Positions 41,557-53,551 of a DNA stretch of 64,000 nt are shown in pieces. The stretch is taken from assembly GCF_964019385.1 (NCBI RefSeq), contig NC_088644.1, forward strand, positions 42,479,124 through 42,543,123, read 5' to 3'. Numbering within the stretch: position 1 is the stretch's first letter; each line of letters starts with the position of its first letter. The notes under the pieces are model-generated. The model ran no database searches. It saw only the letters and a list, made by a program, of their open reading frames with translations, and was not told the DNA's origin. The DNA comes from Sycon ciliatum (taxonomy: Eukaryota; Porifera; Calcarea; Leucosolenida; Sycettidae). The position numbers were made by a program, and so were the translations under genes.

Positions 41557-43980
41557 ACATTCCTAAAATAGATTCTCCTTTGTTAATTGCCCACATAAAT
41601 ATCTGTAGCCTCTTAAATAAACTGCATGAAGTTGAATACATTCTATTCAAACATAAAATTGACGTCCTAGCAATTTCGGAGACATGGCTGAAAACAGCAA
41701 TCCCTGGCGGCTCAATCAAACTGCCTGGCTATGAAGTACACAGAAGATACCACAAGCTAAAGACAGGAGGCGGTGTATGTATCTACATCAATGACAAACT
41801 TAAGCACAAACAATTACATATCCTCCAAGATATCGAAGCCGTTTCCATCCAGTTAGTATTGCCGCACAATCCCCTGAACATAGTATGCACGTACAGACCC
41901 CCTTCACCCCCGTCACATATTGGGAGGAGTTGTTCAACACCGTTGATGATATCAAATCACACACGAGAGAAGCTCATACCATTGTGCTAGGCGACCTCAA
42001 CGTCAACATTGCAGACCACCAACACCAGCAGTACAGGCACTTCCTAAGCTTCTGCCACGCTACCAACTTACAGAACATAGTTACGTCCCCAACCAGATTT
42101 CCGAGCCAATCGGTGCTGGACTTAATCTTACTACCCCGTACAATTTATCCACCGGCACGTGTCTCCTATTCCTCAGGGAGACAGAGCATCATCTACCACG
42201 GCTGTTCCGTTAAGCCATGCGACGCTTCCGATGACCAACTAGTAGTTTTAGAGCTGTTGGCTACATTGCACTCTGCGCCGCAGAATCCACCGGTCAGAAC
42301 CCGGAAGCCTCCAATAAGAACCATAAACGCACAGGCATTCCAGACAGAGATCACTTCGAAGATGTCAATCGTCGAGAACCAACCAACTGACCTCAATGCA
42401 AACATTGAACTTTTTCAGGGCTCCATCACCGAAGCACTTGATCATCATTGCCCCGTGAGGATAGTTACCTTTTCCACCAAGTATAAACCAGCACCATGGG
42501 TCGACGACGAGCTACGTAAACTGCTCTACCGCAGAAAACGAGCTCATAGACTCCTGCTGAAACAGCCGGGTGACCAGCAACGAATCCAGTCGTTCCGAGC
42601 GCTTCGGCGAGAGTGCAAAATCACCATGCGCCGTAAGAAAGCTTATTACTTTCAGGCCGAGTTTATTAACAACAGACGGAACCCTAGACGTCAGTGGAGC
42701 GCTATGAACAGCATACTTGGCAGAACGAAAGTCAGCCGTGAGCCTGGAGCTAGTACTGCAGACATTACATCTGTATTATCAGAAATAGTTGGGCCTTTGC
42801 CGCCAACAGAGACTTCTGACGCCCTGACGCTGGCATCCGTGCCTGATCATCCATCCAACATTCCGCCCGCTCTGCCGTGTGGCCCCCAGTCAGACGGCAC
42901 TCTAGTTTCTTTTACCCGAATCACAGCGGGGGACATTAAGTTCCATCTCCGGGCTATGGACAGTCGCAAAGCAAGCGATCCTGACGCCAACCCCCCACTC
43001 GTCTACAAACTTGTGTCTGACCAAATTGCACCAACGCTAGCCTCTCTCTTGTCGAGATCCCTTGAAACTGGTGAATTCCCAACGCCTACAAGCTAGCACA
43101 CGTCCGTCCGATCCACAAACGTGGGGACGTTTCCGACCCTCGCAACTACAGGCCCATCTCCCTCCTTCCTCTCATGTCCAAACGTCTCGAGAGGTGTGCG
43201 CTAGAGCAACTTACGCAATACATGGATAGTGCCAGTCACGTGGAATCCCTCCCTGCAGTTCAGTTTGTGTACCGCAAAAACCACTCCTGCGACGATCTTC
43301 TCGCTCTGGTGGCAAATGATTGGAGTCAAAGTCTAGACCAGAACGAGTATGTGGCTGCGGCTTTCCTCGACATGTCCAAAGCCTTCGACACTGTCAACCA
43401 CAGTTTGCTCCTCCAAAAACTGTTTGAGATTGGTGTGGGAGGGGTTGCACTGCGTTGGTTTGCATCATACCTTACTGACCGCCAGCAGAGAGTTGTCACC
43501 AAGTCAAGCAGAGGTGCCTGTTATTCTGCCTCCAGAGGTGTACCTCAAGGATCTATCCTTGGACCCGTCTTGTTCAATCTTGCTGTCCGCAAACTGCCAG
43601 AGTGTGTTGCTAGTACCAAGGTCCGTCAGTTTGCTGACGATGTTTCTGTCTACAAATCCGGAAGGGATCCACAGAAGCTCACTGCAGACTTGGCCAGAGA
43701 CGTTCTGTCAATCCGCAACTTCCTCCGGGACCACGGCCTTAAACTCAATGCGGAAAAGACACAGTTCATCATATTCCGCCCAAAGTCCAAGGCTGTCCCA
43801 GCTAATCTCCAATTGTCAATTGATAGGACTAGCATACCGCCTTCAGCCACGATCAAATACCTCGGCCTCCTGTTCGACGAGCATCTTACGTTCCGAGATC
43901 ACATCACGCTCCTGGAACGCAAGATAGGCACTAAACTTGCTGTGTTCAGGAAAATCAAATACAATCTAACACCTGCTGCC
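41557..43980 (+). pseudogene. LINE ORF2: endonuclease and RT, frameshifted
   Basis: Endonuclease: LLIAHINICSLLNKLHEVEY, LAISETWLKT, GGGVCIYIND, CTYRPP. A frameshift near 41905 precedes TYWEELFNTVDDI, IVLGDLNVNI and SVLDLILLP. A second shift at 43082 lies within NAYKLAHVRPIHKRGD. Then NYRPISLLPLMSK, AFLDMSKAFDTVNHS, GVPQGSILGPVLF, the catalytic QFADD, and IKYLGLLFDEHLTF. The frame stops at 43980, where a hAT-like element is inserted. It continues at 45184. Confidence 0.9.
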
Positions 43981-45175
43981 TAGGCTCTGGCGGATTATGC
44001 TTGCGAAATCATGGAATTATGCTTTCATGGATTCTTGCATTATGCTCGTAAAATCCTCATATTATGCTTTGGCACCCGGGGATATATATTCACTTTGTTG
44101 TACTTATGGAGCCTCAAAGTTCGGGAAATTGTGCCTTTTTTCGTACTTGCTAGTTGCAAGTGGCCATCAGTACAACAAAATACATTTGTATCCCCATACC
44201 AAGATATCCATGCATGTTAGAGATCAACATGGAAAAGAGAAAACATTACTTCTTCTATTCATGGTGAAAAGGAGGACAACATGTTACGAGTTATGACCAA
44301 CTGTCCACCAACGTAACCAGATCTTATACAGTTAGTGAGTGCGACAAAATGGCACAAAACTGACAAGGAATACTGAGACATTCGGCGGCCTGACACCTAG
44401 CTCACCATCCGAATTCTTCTATTCATTACTTGATTTCTTTTGTACTTCAGTAAAAATATTATTTCATTGCCAAAGTAGTTTGAGTTACCTTTGAAAATTA
44501 TCATGTCTTCATAACATCATACTCGTCCAACCGATGTTACCCTCACCCTGCGAATAATCAGCTCATCTCTGCCGTAGCTCCGCCTCTCCTTCCATCATGA
44601 CCGAACATCAACTATAATTATATCAATTTAGAGGAATATCCATAGCCTGCAGTCATATCATGGCTGCTAAAATCCAGACTACCAGAGGTCATGACCTCGT
44701 AACATGCATAATGTACAAATCAGGGAGTAGTACAATACTGGTATTGTACTACTCCCTGGTACAAATGTAATGTACATGTACTGTAGTACACGGAGTTTTG
44801 CGGACTACCCGCCACTATCTCGTCCGCCCCGGGATACCTGATGAAGTCTGATTCACTCGCATCTTCTGCTACATGTACTGTGTCAGTGTGAGAAAGAACT
44901 TTGAAGAAGACGAGTTCGAGCACACAATACTGTATTGCTATGATTTCTTCCCTGCTTTTCATTGAAACAATATCTGCATGACCTCCGATCCCTTTACCAT
45001 GCAGACCACCTGCACTGATCAGGTGCATTGTACACAATTGTATAGCCTACATACTAGAACTGTGGTATAATCGTGTAGTTATGCTCCTACCTCCGAGAGG
45101 ATGCCAAATTATGCTCCAAATTTTCAACCACCAAATTATGCCAATAATTATGCCGGCATAATCCGCTGGTGCCTA
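43981..45175. mobile_element. hAT-like element (1.2 kb) inside LINE ORF2
   Basis: Ends TAGGCTCTGGCGGATTATGC and the complement of TAGGCACCAGCGGATTATGC. Exact 8-bp TSD CTGCTGCC at 43973-43980 and 45176-45183. Hosts mini-palindrome P6. No transposase is evident. Confidence 0.93.
44721..44758. mobile_element. Mini-palindrome P6 (38 bp) with exact 8-bp TSD
   Basis: CAGGGAGTAGTACAATACTG and complement ending ACTCCCTG. GTACAAAT at 44713-44720 and 44759-44766. Confidence 0.92.
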
Positions 45176-45183
45176 CTGCTGCC

Positions 45184-45534
45184 AAACGAGTCTTCTACTG
45201 TTCCTTCATTCAGGCCCAACTTGAATATGGCTCTAATGCATTTGCGCACAGCCTCCAAGTCTCGCAAATGGACCGCATTACTCGTATCTCTAACCGTGCT
45301 GTTCGGATTGTCTTTGGCTACCCGAAGTCCTACGATGCTTCTCTTGTTCTAGCTAGGAACTATCTCGCTGCTATTTCCCTTAGATATCAATTTCGCCTGT
45401 TTGTACTGGTGTTTCGAGCCCGCCATAAGTTATGCAGTCCAGTGCTCTCGACCTGCTTCCTCCCTCGCACTGCCACTTCACAAACCTCAGCCCATACACG
45501 CTCTCAGTCCACTTTGTCACTTAGTCTTCCTTTA
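45184..45534 (+). pseudogene. LINE ORF2 continuation after hAT insertion
   Basis: AKRVFYCSFIQAQLEYGSNA, RISNRAVRIVFGYP, RYQFRLFVLVFRARH and LSLSLPL continue the frame that ended at 43980. It is cut at 45534 by the Harbinger-like element and resumes at 46852. Confidence 0.85.
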
Positions 45535-46851
45535 TAGCCGTTTCACACTCGCGTCTTTCTGTGACGTCGTTTTCAGCCAAAACTTCGACTTGCTGCACAA
45601 GTCGATTCACACACACATCGAACACATCGTTTTGCCAACAATCAGCAACAGTTTTTAGCAGTCCATGGGCAAAAAAATAACGGCATGCGAGTAGATTCAA
45701 AATAAAAAACCTTGGGCAGTTCTGTAGTTTCCACACCATGTACCAGCCAGCCTCGAGGAAGACCAAACAGTTCTCAGTTTTAGTTTTGTGGTCATCATTA
45801 TTTCGCTTTTGTAGGTGAAGAATATTACGCCCTGCGACGGAAGCATGCGTGCTTCGGCTCTTCCTTTTGAAGTAGTAGTAGTAGTAGTAGTATTTATTTT
45901 ACCATCGGATGCCTCAACAGTGATACACACAACTCTTAAGAGGGCCGATAACGGGGTAAGTGGAAAGGAAAAGAAAAGAAAAGAAAAAAATAGACAAAAT
46001 TGGAATCCAGACATCAAGCAGTACAGTAATCCAACCCTAAGTCAACTTCAAGCTTAGTACAAGAACTATCAAGATCATCGAGAAACTCAACAGATTCCAA
46101 AAAGAAGGTCAAAATACTTCTTAAATGCCACTGGGTCTTTAAAAAGATCCCTGAGATGGTTTGCAAATGTAGAGGTACGGTGGTGTCTGCGCCACTCGGC
46201 AGGCAGTGTATTAAAGAAAATTGTGGCACGATTAGAAAAAGAATTTACTCCATCAATTGTCCGGTGCTTAGATATGGCAATGGAAGCATTAGAGTGGCTT
46301 CTAGTTCTAAGGCCTGTTGTGATCGGTGGAAATAATTCCGTTAGGGTAGGCAGTGAGATGATGACATGATTTCTATGAATAAACTGGGCAAAGTGTTTGC
46401 TTTTGTGGCGCGGCCTTGGGCTTCCCGATCGACATTGGAAGCGTAAATCTGGCACCAAATCCGCAACAGGCAAGCCTCGGCCTCATTATCAAACGTTTTC
46501 GTCATGGTGAAGGTGAAGGTACGAACAAAGGCACCGGTATGAAAAGAAAAGAACGGAACCTCAATGTCAAAGTCGAAGAGAACGGAACGGAACGGAAGAA
46601 GAAAATTCTTTTGACAGATGCAGCTAGCAGGTTGCATGCTCACTTTAAATTTCCCCGCCAAGATCTCTGCGCATGCGGATAGGCCAGACAAGAGTTCAAG
46701 ATGACAAAAAAGACGAAGACGTGGCCGAAGACTCCGCCCATAGGGCCGCGTCTGCGTTTTGAAGTCTTCAGCTCACGTTCTGGGGATTCCCCGCGATCGC
46801 CTAGGCAACGAAGACGAAGACGCGAATAAAGACGTGAGTGTGAAACGCCTA
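45535..46851. mobile_element. Harbinger-like element (1.3 kb) in LINE C-terminus
   Basis: Ends TAGCCGTTTCACACTCGCGT and the complement of TAGGCGTTTCACACTCACGT. TTA on both sides. Joining the flanks restores LSLPL-VSRRYGYTR. It contains an opposite-strand LINE fragment. Confidence 0.85.
45876..46473 (-). mobile_element. LINE C-terminal fragment inside the Harbinger-like element
   Basis: Frame 46087-46473: KHFAQFIHRNHVIISLPTLT, TTGLRTRSHSNAS, FSNRATIFFNTLPAEW. The 3' end is AAAATAAATAC with a (TAC)n tail at 45876-45893. Confidence 0.75.
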
Positions 46852-47065
46852 TTAGTTTCTCGCCGCTATGGTTATACTCGCTTAGCTTTCTTGGTTCTGA
46901 TCGTTGGAACGCGCTTCCTGCTGATATTCGCACAATCCCCTTGCTCAGAAACTTCCGTTCATCTATTCAACAATTCATAGGGTACCCTGTAAAAAGGCCC
47001 TAGGCCTGTGGGACTGCCCTATTCAAAATTTAATAATACCGGTAATAATAATAAATAATAATACC
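46852..47065 (+). pseudogene. LINE ORF2 terminus and 3' end
   Basis: RRYGYTRLAF, SDRWNALPADIRTIPLLRNF and IGYPVKRP, with one frameshift. Then GGCCCTAGGCCTGTGGGA..CCCTA and an AATAATAATA-rich tail. It is the end of the LINE starting near 39 kb. Confidence 0.8.
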
Positions 47066-47427
47066 ATGCACCACTGATTTTTTTGCCAGGCTTGTACGAG
47101 CGTTGATCTACCACTGACTACCGGTATGGCGGCAGTTTTACTATGCACCGTACATAGCGCATGCACTCTTTTTTTCTTTTCTTTTTATAATAACGGCGAA
47201 CAAAACACAATTTGCCATGCATGGCGGAGGATTGGAAAACAAATCACTTAATGATGACGTCACATGTGATCAGAGAGCAAGAGAAGCATAGCATAGTCCG
47301 CACAATCACGGGCCAAGGCCCAACGGGACACCCTAGCCTCCACGACAGCCAGGGAGGCACACCACTGCCACGATTCAGGTTGTGCGTGCTTCCCCTAGCT
47401 GCATCTCATGTTTGGCATTAAGTGGTC

Positions 47428-47432
<5 letters not shown>

Positions 47433-47467
<35 letters not shown>
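47433..47467. repeat. Poly(A) run of about 35
   Basis: Adenines on the plus strand at the 3' edge of the RLE-type element. It may be the tail of a plus-strand retro-insert whose body lies in 47.07-47.43 kb. No gene is seen in that body. Confidence 0.8.
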
Positions 47468-47468
<1 letters not shown>

Positions 47469-49264
47469 AGCCATCCATTGGAGGCTGCCAAACTCGGCGA
47501 GCCCCACGCAGACACATGACACTCGATCGCAGCAGGGCGAAAGACAGCCTGCAGCGGAGGTGGGCAATTAGCACAGAATACGCCTCCCTCCCACGTAGCG
47601 ACTGGAGATGTGCAATCCGGCTCACCAGTGCAGCGGCACCCTTGCCGCATCCTCCGGTGGAAGAGAGCACAAAGGGAGAGTGGATCGCTCCACTTCTCGG
47701 ACTCTCCGATCGTATCGACGCCGTTTCTCTTGCTCGTGGTGCCGGTAGCAGGCAGAGAGAGAGGAGGAGGTGCGGTTCGAAGACGCATAAGGGTTGAACA
47801 CCCGTACATCAATAAAAGTGCGTTCGAACCGACCCCCCCCCCCCCCCCCAAACTCCACTGGCCACCACATCCAAACGAGCTTGATCCTCGGTTCATGCAG
47901 ACCGGAGCTGAAACTGCTCCCCAGGCAGGGGTTGGAGATGTGGCTCCACTGCGACGTTGTGGGCGACACCCTTCAATGAGCTTGCCAGTATGTCGCGCAC
48001 CTCGTTGTGGCGGATCGAGGGGAACCCACCGAAAGGACAGGACAAGGCGTGAGCAGTGGTGAATGCCTTCTCGCAAACACAGGTGGTGGGCAGGCGAGAA
48101 GGCGTCCAACCGTAACGGAGGCAGAGGCCATCCCGGAATTCCCCCTTCGACAAAGTGTAATAGTGACATGTACCCAGCTAATGTCTCTGCTTCGTTCAGG
48201 GAATTCAGAATAGGAAGTCTGCTGTACCACCCGCTCTTTTCTTTTTACTTTTAAAAGCGATTATTTGTAACATGGAAATTTGTTCCTTGGCTCACCATCT
48301 GAGTTCTTAAAGCTATTATTCATTTTCTGCTGCCCCCGGTTATTTCTTTTATTAGTATTAGTATTTTCTTTGACTTCGCTTTCTTGTTATTGGGCAACTT
48401 GCCCGTTAGAATCTGCGAAGTAAAATAAACAACAACAACAACAAAGCGAAGCCATGGCGAGCGATGGGTCGGCAGGTGAGCCAGCTTGATGCTCCCCTCT
48501 CCTCTGCCAGACTGATAGCGAGATCGAGTTCGCTGTGCTCGGTGCGGAACGTATCGGCAGCTATCTTCATTGCCTTTCTGGCCTCAGAGCGAGCCGGACT
48601 CTTGGCCCTGCGGACACAGGCAAGAGCATCATCGAGGTGCTCCTCTTGCGCCATGATCTTGTCGTACAGGGCAGTGGTGATTAGCCTGGAGGTGCCGTAC
48701 TGTGAGCCAAAAGTGGTAGGGTTGGCCACGCCGAGGCCTCCATGCCGGCAGGGGAAAGTGAGCAAAATGCGCTCAGCTTCACTGGGCGCCGTCCGTCCAC
48801 TAATGGCAGGGATTAGGCGGCGGTGGATGATGTCCTCCAGGGGTGTCAGCTGTTCTGCAGCACCATCGAGAACCCGACACAGGAAGGACCAGCGGTGTTG
48901 GAGGCTGTTCACCAGTGCAGAGTAAGCTGCTTGAGGCTGTGACCGGGCGAAATCTGTCAGCTTGCACAGCTCCTGCGACCAGGTGGCCACCTTGGAAGCC
49001 ACAAACTCCTGCACAAACTGATCAGTTTCGATGGCTGATCCAAGGTGGCGGCACCCGTCAGTGGTGATAGACACACCCGTGCCGGCGAAGATGGTCTCGG
49101 CTGCCTCTAGCTTGTCCCGCTTGACGACGAGGACAGACTTGCTGGGGTTAATGAAATACCCGAACGCCGGCCCATCCCCGACGAGTCGGTCCCACCACTG
49201 GCGGAGAGGGTTGAGCCCGCCACCCGCGGACGAGTCATCCGCATACATGTACCAGCTCTGGCGT
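47468..49264 (-). mobile_element. Retroelement with RT and C-terminal nuclease-like domain, interrupted
   Basis: RT palm at 48443-49264: QSWYMYADDSSAGGGL, WWDRLVGDGPAFGYFINPSK, GCRHLGSAIETDQF, then LIPAISGR, CRHGGLGVA and SSWLTCRPIARHGFA. After a 285-bp LINE insertion (48156-48440) it continues LSKGEFRDGLCLRYGW, C.C.KAFTTAHALSCP-like, IRHNEVRDILAS, EPHLQPL, DVRVFNPYAS, HHEQEKRRRYDRRV, then CRLSFALLRSSVMCLRGAR, with frameshifts. The IRHNE..RD and DVRVFNP blocks suggest a PD-(D/E)XK-type endonuclease. Known: such RT plus nuclease proteins are common uncharacterised repeats in sponges and cnidarians. 5' truncated. Confidence 0.8.
48156..48440 (+). mobile_element. LINE 3' end inserted in the RLE-type element
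   Basis: C-terminal remnant DMYPANVSASFREFRIGSLL, 3' UTR, GGGCAACTTGCCCG hairpin, TGCGAAGTAAAATAAA and (CAA)n. ACAAAG occurs on both sides (48150-48155, 48441-48446). Confidence 0.85.
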
Positions 49265-49289
49265 GTTCCTGCGCATGCACTCTTGACCT

Positions 49290-49436
49290 ACCCGATCGAT
49301 CCGCGCTTGCATAGAAGCCAGGCTTCCACGCGCGACAGGCTTATATGCATTTAACCCGTTTGATTTTCATATCAGGCTTCTATCCGCGATGTGCTTGTAT
49401 GCAAACACGGCTTCTATCCGCGACTTTACGGTAGTT
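49290..49436. repeat. CCGTAAAGTCGCGG-type MITE end
   Basis: GGCTTCTATCCGCGA occurs twice and the right end reads GCGACTTTACGG then TA. The complement CCGTAAAGTCGCGGATA also occurs at 11286-11302. The left terminus is unclear. Confidence 0.5.
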
Positions 49437-49486
49437 TGCCGACGACCGTTGCCGGGCGTTGGGCCGACATGTCGACAGCTCACAAC

Positions 49487-49514
49487 CAGGGAGTCGGTAT
49501 TTTACGACTCCCTG
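49487..49514. mobile_element. Mini-palindrome P7 (28 bp) with exact 8-bp TSD
   Basis: CAGGGAGTCG...CGACTCCCTG. CTCACAAC at 49479-49486 and 49515-49522. Confidence 0.92.
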
Positions 49515-49522
49515 CTCACAAC

Positions 49523-50090
49523 CAGTCCATGCGCGCCAAGGCCAACAAGGGCCAAAAATGACCCGAATCTTTATGCAAAATGAAGATGACGACGCCGCTT
49601 TTTTTGACTTTTTCTGTGACCATTTTTGAACAGATTCACCATTTTGATCGTCGTCGATTTGGCATGGAAGACTTTCATGAATACTATTCTAACTTGGCCT
49701 GCTGAGGGCTAGGATAGTCCCTAAACAAAATCTGGAAGCCGTTCCCCCAGAGATTTTTCCGTCATGTTGCAGCAGAGCCACCTTTCTCAATTGTGGGTCG
49801 TACAAAATTTATGATTTTTGGATGCCAAAGTACTTGATGGCGTGAGAACCAATAAAGAACTACCGGACACCGCCCAGACCTCAGGTATGTGTAGTTCATT
49901 GTCCTAGGCTGCTCATAAAGCAAACATTGTCTTGATAGTAACTTGCCCAAAAATTTGGCGAATTTTCCTAATACCCTGGTTGCCAATGCACGAGAATCAC
50001 GAAAACTAGTATGGCTGGTGGATTTCTGATTTTCTTCTCATAAACCTGAGAACAATTATCTACGATGTTACAAATATTAATGGGTGGTTT
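49523..50090. other. No gene recognised
   Basis: AT-rich sequence without recognisable frames or repeats. Confidence 0.4.
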
Positions 50091-50757
50091 CAGGGCCTGC
50101 TCTAGACATTCAACACAGCCCGGTCAGAGTGTACCTGGCGCATGCAGGCCAGCCGGGTCAGCCTGATCATCCGGCAGAAAAACAACCAAAAAGCCTGCTC
50201 AAAACGCAGGAAAACAGAAAGGCGAATTTATTACCGGAAATCGGAAATTTTAGAGAACAAGGCGAACTATCGAAGTCCGCAAACGTAGAAGGTAAACGAC
50301 ATGAATGCAAAGCAGTTCCATTGGATTCTGATTTAACAATTTGAAAAAAAGGAATTCTGTTTTCTAATTAGTGCTCCATCGTCCGAATCACCAGTTGGCT
50401 GAAAACTTGTAACTGTGTCAAAAGCTATAGCCAAAGTTACGCTTTTGACTGCCTGCCCCATCGACTTTGAATGTCCTGACTTCCTGCTCGCCGCTGGCCA
50501 GATCGCGCTCGAACCAGTTGACCCCAGTTGACCCTAGCCGAGTTTCTGTCGCTTGTAGACTGTAGTGTGTACGGTTACAAGATTTGCAACAGATGGGGTC
50601 CGCAAATCGTAAAATACCGGTATTTTAGGAATCCATTGTCAGTTTGAGACATTTTTCAGCCGGGTCAGACTGGACCCGGTGTTATCTGTTCAGCCAGGTC
50701 GTGCAGTTCCCCAGCCGGGCGCGTGACCCGGCTGACCCGGCTCTCCAGCAGGCCCTG
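50091..50757. mobile_element. TIR element with CAGGGCCTGCT ends
   Basis: CAGGGCCTGCT at the left and its complement at the right. CCGGGTCAG motifs are inverted inside both ends. No clean TSD. A decayed mini-palindrome-like core (TAAAATACCGGTATTTTA) lies near 50612-50629. Confidence 0.6.
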
Positions 50758-51913
50758 GTTTTGAATGTGAACAGATACACTTCAAAAGGCTGATCGCGTT
50801 CTCAGATCAGCTGCAAACGAGGGTCAAAATTGTAGTTCAGAGCGATGTCCATTGAGGCATTTCACCTGATTTCGAAGTTCATACATGTTAGTCATGGGAA
50901 ATTGGGTAGAAATAAATAATTATGTATGCACTCTTTTACTCCATAGACAAAGACGTGTTTCGGAGTCTCATGGTGTTCAGCAAGCGAAATTATTACTTGA
51001 TCATTTCTCGGTGAATTAACTCACTCCGCCATTCCACACTGCACTCTTAGCCGACCCACACCGCCTTAACTCACTCCACCATTCCACACTACACTCTTAG
51101 CCGGCCCACAACGCTTGCACATCACCAGCACAATTGTCAGAAAGCAAAATTTCATTGTCATTTGTACAACTTCCAGCCATTTCGTGCCCAATCAGTCCAA
51201 ACATGTAATGCAGTAAAACCTATTAAGGGGGGCACTACAATTATTATCGCCTGCCCCATAAGCCAAGAACAAAGCACAGCATTACAGTGAACTGACCCTG
51301 GACAAGAGGACCATAATTATCGTAATGACCATGCGCGCTTATACGCACGCTTCTTCGTATTTGTAATTTTTGCAGGTCGATTGATCTCACACGAGGCGCA
51401 TGTGCTTGTAATTGTGTTACCAGTATGGAATGTGGAAGCTGCACATTAAACCCTGTAAAGATGGTACAGTCAGACCTCGCTTATCAGGTCCTCGTTTATC
51501 CGGATCCCTCGCCATCCGGAAGAAAATCGCTGGTTACCGATGTGCAGCATATGTTATGCATACAACATAACCGGACCTCCCGATCCGCATACCGTTGCAT
51601 GATTTTGTGTACAAACTGGTTAAAATGTGTACAAAAAGCTTTGTCGTATCCGGTTGCAGAAGCAGGAATCAGGGAGTTGTACAAGCAAATGAGGTCCTTG
51701 ACCTGCTGCATGCATACGGATAGCACTCAGTTGCATGCACTTGTCATTTTTCTCGATTGTTTTACATACTGTGCACGCTAGTTGTACTGCATAGGACCCG
51801 TCTACATGTACATGTATGTATGATGCCACTGCTTTTGACATGCCACATGCATATCCAGTATGTGTGTTCAGTTATCCGGTTCCCTCGCCTATCCGAGGTC
51901 TGACTGTATAAGT
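50758..51913. other. No gene recognised
   Basis: A 56-bp near-duplicate containing TTAACTCACTCC.CCATTCCA lies at about 51017-51110. Nothing else is supported. Confidence 0.4.
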
Positions 51914-52015
51914 AGGGCTGAAGCGATTACCCGGTACATGTATACCGATTACTCGGTCATCGATCGATAATTCCTCACAGTCAACTAATCGTTATGTGAA
52001 AGATTACTCGTTAGG
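51914..52015. mobile_element. Partial copy of the TAGGGCTGAA hAT MITE
   Basis: Begins TAGGGCTGAAGCGATTAC and contains CGATTACTCGGTCATCGATC, as in the element at 52267-52689. No right end. Confidence 0.6.
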
Positions 52016-52115
52016 GATGTTGAGTCCAAAAAGTACTGGAAACCCCGTTTTGTGAAGTAACATAGTTTGAATCAGTTTCCACTGTGAGAATGCAGTTGCC
52101 AGGGGTATGGCTTGT

Positions 52116-52997
52116 GCTGTCCCCCGTGAATTCCGCGGCAGAATATCAGAAATTCCGTGCAGAATTCTGCGGCTGAAAACAGTAAATTCTGCGCTAATTC
52201 TGCAAATCCTTCCAAATTCTGCGGCAATTCTGCAAGGGAAATGAGCGTAAAAAAAGTTCTAAAAACTAGGGCTGAAACGATCATCCATTTAGCCCAATCG
52301 CTCACTCTTTATCATAACGATCGATTATTCGATTATAAACTTAAGAGGCCGCACCTGGAATATGTACGTGGAATGGCCAAAAGTGGAAATATGTACAAAT
52401 TTTGCACAAAAATGCTATGTGGCATGACTGTCCACTAATGGGCAGCGTTACAGACAACAACTAGCCAACAATGGCTGAGAGTGATGCGGAATGTTCGGTA
52501 ACACTGCCAAGACGTGTATAGTACATGTCCTGTGTACTATTATACTCTGCGCTGCATGCACTGCGCGTATAAGAAATTGAAAATTTAAAAAAAAACGGAA
52601 AATAATCGTAATCGGTAATCTAAACGATTGCTCGATCGTTAGAGTTATCAAACGAGTACTCGATTATTCGGTATAATCTTTCAGCCCTACTAAAAACAGA
52701 TTGAATTTCCGCAACCCAACCGAAGTTTGTTGTCCCTATCAATTCTGAACCAAAATTATGCGAAATCCTGGTCCAAAAAATTGAAAGCTCCAAAATGTAC
52801 AGTGCAAGTTGATTTTGAAAGTCACAAGTAGGGGTTGGTTTGGCTGTGAAATCTATCAAAAGTCTCCAGAAAAAGCAGTTTTTCTCTCTTTTCTGCAATA
52901 TTCCGCGGGATTTTCTGAATTCTGAATTCTGCGGACACTACCGGATTTTGCGGAAATTCTGCAATCCACGGAATCGCGGAATTCACGGGGGGACAGC
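52116..52997. mobile_element. TIR element hosting a hAT MITE
   Basis: GCTGTCCCCCGTGAATTCCG at the left, with its complement (one extra C) at the right end. AATTCTGCGGCAATTCTGC-like repeats inside. TSD uncertain. Confidence 0.7.
52267..52689. mobile_element. hAT-like MITE (423 bp)
   Basis: TAGGGCTGAAACGAT and complement of TAGGGCTGAAAGAT. Exact TSD CTAAAAAC at 52259-52266 and 52690-52697. Contains CGATTATTCG motifs. Confidence 0.93.
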
Positions 52998-53050
52998 TTC
53001 TGTTATGAGGTTCAATTGAATTCAAAATACATCGTAGTTTACATGTATAC

Positions 53051-53290
53051 TAGCAAGAGTAGATAAACAAGAGTGTGCAACTCGCGGATGGGTAGGCCCA
53101 CGGCGGAATTTTTGTTGACGTAATCTTTTCGACGACGTACGCGCTGCGAGTCTTTCGGAAAGTTTTCCCTCGTGCTCTTGGCCGTTTTTTGCACTACAAG
53201 GTCGGTGCCCAGCACGTGCACTCACACTGCTCTGCGGCAAAATGCGCGTTCTTCTGAAATGGAATTTTGTTCAGTTTTCAGTCTTTTACC
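53051..53290. mobile_element. Mutator-like MITE, truncated, unoccupied site
   Basis: From AAGAGTAGATAAACAAGAGT (53055) it matches, in inverted order, both arms of the element at 16935-17590 without the 346-bp hAT MITE. The distal TIR is lost near 53290. Confidence 0.85.
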
Positions 53291-53551
53291 ATTCTTAGAC
53301 ACTTTCTTCACCATACACTGTGTTTCTTCACCATACACTGTGTTTCTTTGGCCGTAAAAGGGGCAGTCTCTACTAGTCTTGTATTCCGAGTTTCCTGGTT
53401 TTCATGGAGATAGAAAAGAAGTAATTATTGTGAAATGAGTTTGACTTTTGCAGTGTTAATGGAAGAGAGCGTGTGGGCTCTACTCTTAACTGATAGAAAA
53501 GAAAGCACACCAATAGCACTTCTTACCTGTGTCTCGGACATAAGCACTTTT

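Noticed and set aside
45815-46057. Valine-rich 80-codon plus-strand frame
   Set aside because: Translation of the (GTA)n tail of a minus-strand LINE fragment.
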